Source of the DNA: Bacillota bacterium
GTDB taxonomy: Bacteria > Bacillota > Dethiobacteria > DTU022
Reading direction: 5' to 3'
Length of the DNA: 10,383 nt
Assembly (NCBI GenBank): GCA_012510325.1
Contig: JAAZIG010000262.1
Coordinates: 1 to 10,383, forward strand
Shown here: positions 6,803-10,383 of the stretch, piece by piece
How the letters are laid out: each line of letters opens with the position of its first letter
Numbering within the stretch: the stretch's first letter is position 1
The notes under the pieces: model-generated
Told to the model about the DNA's origin: nothing
Databases searched by the model: none
What the model saw: only the letters and a program-made list of their open reading frames with translations
Program-made: the position numbers and the translations under genes

Positions 6803-7321
6803 CTAGCAAATCCCCTTTTCAAGAGCCCACTCCACCGCGCTCCCCTCGCGCAGCGAAGCGGGCAGATCGATGAGCCGCTGGTTGCGGGAACCGCGGAAGG
6901 AAAGGGTTAAATCGCGCTCGGCCTCAACATAGGGGCCGTCCACAAGCATTGTCCCCGCCTGCAGCAGGCGGCGGGTAGGGCCGTCGGTAGTGCCCCTCTG
7001 GAGCAGCTCCTCGAAGGTGAAGCCCGAATAGAGCACCAGATCGAGCCCCAAAAGGAGGATCTGTTCAGCCAGCCCGGCCAGGGCGGCGGCCTGCATGAAC
7101 GGCTCGCCGCCGGAGAAGGTAACCCCGTCGATCCCCCGGGCAGCTCTGATCTGCACCAGCAGCTCCGCCGCCGCGACCGCGCTGCCCCCCGCGGGGTCGT
7201 GCGTCTCCGGGTTGTGGCATCCGGGGCAGCGGTGCGGGCAGCCCTGCAAAAAAAGCGTGAAGCGCAGCCCCGGCCCGTCGACGATCGATTCGGAAACCAG
7301 CCCCGCCAGGCGCAGTTTCAC
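6803..7321 (-). CDS. nrdG: Anaerobic ribonucleotide reductase activating protein (radical SAM)
   Basis: NrdG uses a [4Fe-4S] cluster and S-adenosylmethionine to create the glycyl radical on NrdD. The 172-residue product has DGPGLRFTLFLQGC followed by the radical-SAM cysteines C28, C32 and C35 (CPHRCPGCHNPET, CxxxCxxC), and the SAM-binding FSGGEPF at about 69-75. VDGPYVEAERD and LSFRGSRNQRLID are further NrdG-type motifs. The start is GTG at 7319-7321, overlapping the nrdD stop as GTGA, with GGAG five bases upstream, so translation is coupled to nrdD. Length is normal for the family. Confidence 0.97.
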   Translation of the reverse strand: MKLRLAGLVSESIVDGPGLRFTLFLQGCPHRCPGCHNPETHDPAGGSAVAAAELLVQIRAARGIDGVTFSGGEPFMQAAALAGLAEQILLLGLDLVLYSGFTFEELLQRGTTDGPTRRLLQAGTMLVDGPYVEAERDLTLSFRGSRNQRLIDLPASLREGSAVEWALEKGIC

Positions 7322-9408
7322 TGCTGCTCCGGCGGCGCAAAGTGGGGCCGCCTTTCCTTCAGCTCATCGCGCTTCGCCTCATTGAAGCGGTCATCGGTGG
7401 ACAGATAACCGGTGATGCGCCTGATCCGGCGGATGGCGGTGCTCCCGCATTGAGGACAGCTTTCGTTGAAGACCCCGCTGAAAGAGCAGCTGCAGCATTC
7501 ATCGATGGGAAAGTTGATCCCGCCGTAGCCGACATCGGCGGCGGCCATGATGCGGACAATCCGGTCGACGGCATCGATATTGTGCAGAGGCGGTGCCTCG
7601 AGCTCGACGTAACTGATATGGCCGGCGTTGCAAAAGCGGTGAAAAGCGCCCTCGATCTCGAGCTTGTCAGAGATGGGTGTGGCGTAATTTACGGGCAGGT
7701 GAAACGAGTTCGTGTAATATTCCTTATCGGTCACCCCCGGGATCACCCCGAAACGCTCCCGGTCCATCTTGATGAAGCGTCCGGCCAGCCCCTCCGCCGG
7801 CGTCGCCAGCATCACGAAGTTGAGATCGTATTCATCGCAGAACTGCTGGCACCGCCGGAACATCTGGTCGGCGATCTGCAGCCCCAGCTGCCGGGCCTCA
7901 TCATCCTCGCCGTGGTGCTTCCCGATGAGCAGCTGCAGGGTTTCAGCCAGCCCGATAAAGCCGATCCCCAGGGTGCCGTGCTTGATCGCCTCACCGATGA
8001 GGTCATCGGGAGCGAGCTCTTCGGAGCCCAGATAAAGCTGCTCCCCCATCAAAAAGGGCAGATCCCTGATCCGGAGCCGCGAGACAACGCCGTACCGGTG
8101 AAGCAGCTGCCGCGCCGCCAGGCGGAGCATCCGGTCCAGCTCGACGAAAAAGAGCTCTTTCCCGCCGCGGCTCTCAAAGGCCAGCCGGGGCAGGTTGATT
8201 GTGGTAAAGGCGATATTGCCGCGTCCCGCCGACACCTCCGGACCGTGGCGGTTGCCGATGACCCGGCTGCGGCAGCCCATATAGGCCACCTCGTCGCCGT
8301 ATTTACGGTTAAAGGAGCTGTCCATGAAGCTGAAGGTGGGATTCATCCGCCGCGCCGCCACCTTGAGGGCGAGGCGGTAGAGGTCATAATTTGGATCTGA
8401 GGGGCTAAAGTTGGCCCCCTCCTGAATGCGGAAAACCAGATTGGGGAAAATAGGGCTCTCTCCACGCCCCAGGCCGCGGTAAAAAGCCTCGAGAACAGCT
8501 TTGGTCACCGCACGCCCCTCCGGGGTCGTATCGGTCCCCAAGTTGAGAGAGGAAAAGGGAACCTGCGCCCCCGCCCGGGAATGCATGCTGTTCAAGTTGT
8601 AGACCAAGCCCTCCATGGCCTGGTAGATCTCATCCTCACCGGGCTGCTCCTTCAGCGAGCGGATCGTCTCGCCCATATGGCGATCGAAATGAGGATAACT
8701 CTGCCCGCCGAACATATCGTTCTGGTTGCTCTGCAAAATGATCGCCGCCTGCGCCGCCGCCGAAGCGATCCGCTTGGGCGGGCGGATATAGCCGTACCCG
8801 GTGTTGAAACCCTCCCGCTGCAGCTTGGCCAGATCGATCTGCAGACAATTTACCGTCTTGCTGTAGTAATCGAGGTCGTGAATATGTAGATAGCCCTCCG
8901 TGTGCGCCGCCGCAAAATCTTCGGGCAAAAGATTGCTCAGGTAATATTTTTTGCTAGCCGCCATGGCAATCTGCAGCATCTTCGCCGCCGGCGAATTGCT
9001 GATATTGGCGTTCTCGCGATTGGTCTCCACGAGGATCTCCTTGACCACATCCATCAGTTCCGATTTCGCCTCGCGGATCCGGGTGCGCCGGTAGCGGTAC
9101 AGGATATAGGCTTTCGCCGTGCGGGCATGTCCATTTTCAATAAGGACCTTCTCCACGGCATCCTGAATCTCTTCCACTGCCGGGACAATCCCGGCGTAAC
9201 CCGTTTCGCGCAGGTACCGGATCACCTGCCAGGTCAGATTCTCAGCGATCTCCCGGTTGCTTCCTCCGACTGCCTGGACCGCCTTGAAGATGGCATCAGT
9301 GATCTTGACCGGCTCAAATTCCACCACTCTGCCGTCCCGTTTCCGAATCTCCTTGAAAATGGCTTTCTCCGGAAACCGGTCATTCTGTGAAGCAGCTGCT
9401 TTAGCCAT
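7318..9408 (-). CDS. nrdD: Anaerobic (class III) ribonucleoside-triphosphate reductase, large subunit
   Basis: NrdD makes deoxyribonucleotides from ribonucleoside triphosphates without oxygen, using a glycyl radical. The preferred ATG at 9406-9408 has AGGAGG seven bases upstream and shares one base with the nrdR stop; GTG at 9409-9411 is the alternative. The 696-residue product begins with an ATP-cone allosteric domain (about 18-111; KRDGRVVEFEPVKITDAI). Catalytic cysteine candidates are C188 in TVNCLQIDL and C379 in YMGCRSRVIGN. The C-terminus has a Cys4-type zinc site (CCSC at 638-641, CPQC at 651-654) and the glycyl-radical motif RRITGYLST with G667. Length and architecture are normal. It is encoded directly between its regulator nrdR and its activase nrdG, implying strict or facultative anaerobic DNA precursor synthesis. 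Confidence 0.98.
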   Translation of the reverse strand: MAKAAASQNDRFPEKAIFKEIRKRDGRVVEFEPVKITDAIFKAVQAVGGSNREIAENLTWQVIRYLRETGYAGIVPAVEEIQDAVEKVLIENGHARTAKAYILYRYRRTRIREAKSELMDVVKEILVETNRENANISNSPAAKMLQIAMAASKKYYLSNLLPEDFAAAHTEGYLHIHDLDYYSKTVNCLQIDLAKLQREGFNTGYGYIRPPKRIASAAAQAAIILQSNQNDMFGGQSYPHFDRHMGETIRSLKEQPGEDEIYQAMEGLVYNLNSMHSRAGAQVPFSSLNLGTDTTPEGRAVTKAVLEAFYRGLGRGESPIFPNLVFRIQEGANFSPSDPNYDLYRLALKVAARRMNPTFSFMDSSFNRKYGDEVAYMGCRSRVIGNRHGPEVSAGRGNIAFTTINLPRLAFESRGGKELFFVELDRMLRLAARQLLHRYGVVSRLRIRDLPFLMGEQLYLGSEELAPDDLIGEAIKHGTLGIGFIGLAETLQLLIGKHHGEDDEARQLGLQIADQMFRRCQQFCDEYDLNFVMLATPAEGLAGRFIKMDRERFGVIPGVTDKEYYTNSFHLPVNYATPISDKLEIEGAFHRFCNAGHISYVELEAPPLHNIDAVDRIVRIMAAADVGYGGINFPIDECCSCSFSGVFNESCPQCGSTAIRRIRRITGYLSTDDRFNEAKRDELKERRPHFAPPEQQ

Positions 9409-9908
9409 CACTCTTCCTCCTTTGTTCCGCCCTCAGGCGCAGTCTCCTCCGCCTCTTTTTGCCGAAGCATCTCTTCCAGCTCTTTTTTAAAGGTCTCGAT
9501 ATCCGGAAATTGGCGGTAGACTGAAGCGAAGCGAACGTAAGCCACCTCATCGATCTGCCGCAGCCTCTCGAGAACAAACTCGCCGATCTCCCCCGCCGGA
9601 ATCTCCTTGACATAGCTGCTGCGCAACTCCTGCTCCAGGCTCTCCACCAGCTCTTGCCAGACCGCCAGGGGGATATCGCGCTTCTGTCCCGCCCGGAAGA
9701 GCCCCTGAAGAACCTTGTTGCCGTCAAACAGCTCCCGCCGCCCGTCGCGCTTGATCACCACAAGCGGCTCCTCCTCGATCTTCTCCATCGTAGTGAAGCG
9801 ATTCATACAGCCGTAGCACTCCCGCCGCCGCCTGATCGCAGCACCCTCCTGAGTCGCACGGGAATCAAGAACCCGACTGTCCTGCGTACCACAATAAGGA
9901 CACTTCAT
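9408..9908 (-). CDS. nrdR: Transcriptional repressor NrdR
   Basis: NrdR is a zinc-ribbon/ATP-cone repressor that senses ATP/dATP and represses ribonucleotide reductase genes by binding paired NrdR boxes. The start is the ATG at 9906-9908 giving MKCPYCGTQ, the invariant family N-terminus, with GGTGA nine bases upstream; the 15 extra codons open upstream are inside the promoter and are not used. The 166-residue product has zinc ligands C3, C6, C31 and C34 (CPYCG ... CYGC), the arginine-rich RRRREC strand and NRFTTMEKIEEEP, then an ATP cone from about 48 to 138. The glutamate-rich tail after about residue 140 is typical. It is first in the operon and its promoter carries two NrdR-box-like sites, so autoregulation is likely. 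Confidence 0.98.
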   Translation of the reverse strand: MKCPYCGTQDSRVLDSRATQEGAAIRRRRECYGCMNRFTTMEKIEEEPLVVIKRDGRRELFDGNKVLQGLFRAGQKRDIPLAVWQELVESLEQELRSSYVKEIPAGEIGEFVLERLRQIDEVAYVRFASVYRQFPDIETFKKELEEMLRQKEAEETAPEGGTKEEE

Positions 9909-9918
9909 CGCATCGCTC

Positions 9919-9934
9919 ACCCTACATATTGTGT
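9919..9934 (-). promoter_or_regulatory. NrdR box, promoter-proximal
   Basis: The minus-strand sequence ACACAATATGTAGGGT matches the published NrdR box consensus acaCwAtATaTwGtgt at 14 of 16 positions. It covers the likely transcription start, immediately downstream of the -10 element. Binding here would block initiation. Confidence 0.7.
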
Positions 9935-9941
9935 TTGAGAT

Positions 9942-9971
9942 ATTATACACCACAACATCTGGTGATGTAAA
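9942..9971 (-). promoter_or_regulatory. Promoter of the nrdR-nrdD-nrdG operon
   Basis: On the minus strand TTTACA (9966-9971, five of six to consensus) and TATAAT (9942-9947, perfect) are spaced by 18 bases. The predicted start of transcription is near 9935, about 27 bases before the nrdR ATG. The spacer and initiation region are covered by NrdR-box-like sequences. Confidence 0.8.
9950..9965 (-). promoter_or_regulatory. NrdR box, upstream member of the pair
   Basis: The minus-strand sequence TCACCAGATGTTGTGG keeps the CAC...GTG arms of the NrdR box and matches the consensus at about 11 of 16 positions. It begins exactly 31 bp (about three helical turns) upstream of the proximal box and lies between the -35 and -10 elements. 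Paired sites at about three turns are characteristic of NrdR. It is the weaker site taken alone. Confidence 0.6.
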
Positions 9972-9972
9972 G

Positions 9973-10004
9973 CGAGGAAATTTCGGGAAACCGAAATTTC
10001 CTCG
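9973..10004. repeat. Perfect 14-bp inverted repeat with a 4-base loop
   Basis: The arm CGAGGAAATTTCGG (9973-9986) is exactly complementary to 9991-10004 across the loop GAAA. On the plus strand this would be a hairpin closed by a GNRA-type tetraloop; on the minus strand the loop is TTTC. There is no T run on either side, so it is not a standard terminator. It abuts the -35 of the nrd promoter on one side and the first short repeat on the other. Confidence 0.85.
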
Positions 10005-10070
10005 TCCTGAGCGAACGCAGTGAGCGAAGGACCCCGTCCTCGTCCTGAGCGAGCACAGCGAGCGAAGGAC
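10004..10070. repeat. Two copies of a 29-bp GC-rich repeat
   Basis: Copies at 10004-10032 and 10042-10070 agree at 26 of 29 positions. Each begins GTCCTGAGCGA and ends GAGCGAAGGAC, so the ends GTCCT/AGGAC form a 5-bp inverted repeat around internal GAGCGA direct repeats. The copies are separated by nine bases. The first shares its opening base with the end of the neighbouring hairpin. Nature unknown; it resembles intergenic REP-like repeats. Confidence 0.8.
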
Positions 10071-10079
10071 CTAATCCCC

Positions 10080-10151
10080 AATGCGAGCGAAGCGAGCAAG
10101 GACTCTGCCCTACCCAAACACCCCTCCAATGCGAGCGAAGCAAGCGAGGAC
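10080..10151. repeat. Two copies of a related 24-bp repeat
   Basis: Copies at 10080-10103 and 10128-10151 both begin AATGCGAGCGAAGC and end in AGGAC or GAGGAC, differing at two positions. They share the GCGAGCGAAG core and the GGAC end with the 29-bp repeats next to them, so all four look like one family in two forms. Copies start 48 bp apart, with an unrelated C-rich sequence between them. Confidence 0.75.
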
Positions 10152-10319
10152 GCCACCCTAGGCGAATGCACCCCGCCACTTTGTTTCCCTCCCCGCCCTC
10201 CCCTACTGCTATACCCTTCCGCATATAGCCCATCATCACTACTAAGATGCACCTGACGGCAGTACTCGCATAATATATTTATAGATAATCACCATCTTCC
10301 AAAAAGGATGTGTTATGCA
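10152..10319. other. Non-coding divergent intergenic segment
   Basis: The left half is C-rich on the plus strand and carries no recognisable gene. The right half (about 10255-10300) becomes AT-rich, with overlapping TAATAT, TATAGA and GATAAT sequences that could serve as a -10 for the plus-strand gene; CTGACG at about 10252-10257 is a weak -35 candidate. I could not pick a single convincing promoter. I see no tRNA or terminator here. Confidence 0.5.
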
Positions 10320-10383
10320 ATGGGCATACAGGATTTAATTGATACCGCCCCACCGGGCGGAACAGTCAATGTGACTCCGGGAA
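10320..10383 (+). CDS. Start of a probable right-handed beta-helix protein (truncated by the window)
   Basis: Only 21 codons are visible, from ATG at 10320: MGIQDLIDTAPPGGTVNVTP and a following glycine. The pattern of a short helix followed by APPGGTVNVTPG is typical of the first turn of right-handed parallel beta-helix proteins (pectate-lyase-like, NosD or polysaccharide-degrading or binding families), where it usually precedes the first coil. An in-frame ATG at 10308 is an alternative start; its AAAAAGG would be directly adjacent, whereas the 10320 ATG has AAGGA about 11 bases upstream. No signal peptide is evident at this start. The gene is transcribed divergently from the nrd operon. The family call is an inference from a very short stretch. 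Confidence 0.55.
   Translation, partial: MGIQDLIDTAPPGGTVNVTPG

Noticed and set aside
5897..6910. A 337-codon open frame on the plus strand
   Set aside because: Antisense to pgeF and the ends of its neighbours; no domain signature.
7342..8400. A 352-codon open frame on the plus strand
   Set aside because: Antisense shadow of nrdD, which has complete motifs on the opposite strand.
9909..9953. Longer NrdR starting 15 codons upstream
   Set aside because: The extension overlaps the -10 and the proximal NrdR box, and MKCPYCG is the invariant family N-terminus.
9973..10004. Intrinsic terminator
   Set aside because: The stem is perfect but no T run follows on either strand, and it lies upstream of both divergent genes.
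9973..10151. Possible CRISPR array
   Set aside because: Only two pairs of imperfect repeats with spacings of 9 and 24 bases, no uniform spacers and no cas genes.
9917..10256. Overlapping open frames on both strands across the repeat region
   Set aside because: Their repetitive translations come from the short GC-rich repeats and they overlap the nrdR promoter; no ribosome-binding site or family match.

Overview
This window comes from a GC-rich chromosome, most likely an anaerobic Gram-positive (Firmicutes/Clostridia-type, Desulfotomaculum- or Syntrophomonas-like). The reasons are a T-box-regulated ileS, DivIVA, the ylm-type gene cluster (ylmD/pgeF, ylmE/yggS, ylmG/yggT, ylmH) and an anaerobic class III ribonucleotide reductase. 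I cannot assign a genus from sequence alone. Every gene from position 1 to 9908 lies on the minus strand. A divergent plus-strand gene begins at the right edge.

Reading in the direction of transcription, from high to low coordinates: (1) A SigA-like promoter (9942-9971), overlapped by two NrdR-box-like sites 31 bp apart, drives nrdR (9408-9908), nrdD (7318-9408) and nrdG (6803-7321). pgeF (5936-6802) and an HlyD/RND-type adaptor gene (4788-5939) follow with abutting or overlapping start and stop codons, so these five genes look like one translationally coupled operon. (2) A possible internal promoter over the adaptor's stop codon precedes yggS (4045-4722), a short yggT/ylmG (3736-3969 or longer), an S4-domain YlmH-like protein without the usual N-terminal domain (3331-3684), and divIVA (2713-3252). 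sepF, which usually sits in this cluster, is absent. (3) A strong promoter (2688-2716), whose -35 element overlaps the divIVA stop codon, starts a leader of about 300 nt that is an isoleucine T-box. It controls ileS, which runs off the left edge (1-2370, 790 codons present).

The right end (9909-10319) is a non-coding divergent region. It holds the nrd promoter, a perfect 14-bp hairpin with a GAAA loop, four related short GC-rich repeats in two pairs, and an AT-rich stretch. It leads to the first 21 codons of a plus-strand gene whose start resembles the N-terminus of right-handed beta-helix proteins.

The genes link deoxynucleotide supply (NrdDG under NrdR), peptidoglycan quality control (PgeF), PLP homeostasis (YggS), polar growth and division (DivIVA, YggT, YlmH) and tRNA charging (IleRS). 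I see no defence system, insertion sequence, CRISPR array or clearly new multi-gene system. The main oddities are the reduced YlmH, the missing sepF, the uncertain YggT start, the insertion of nrdDG ahead of pgeF, and the repeat cluster.
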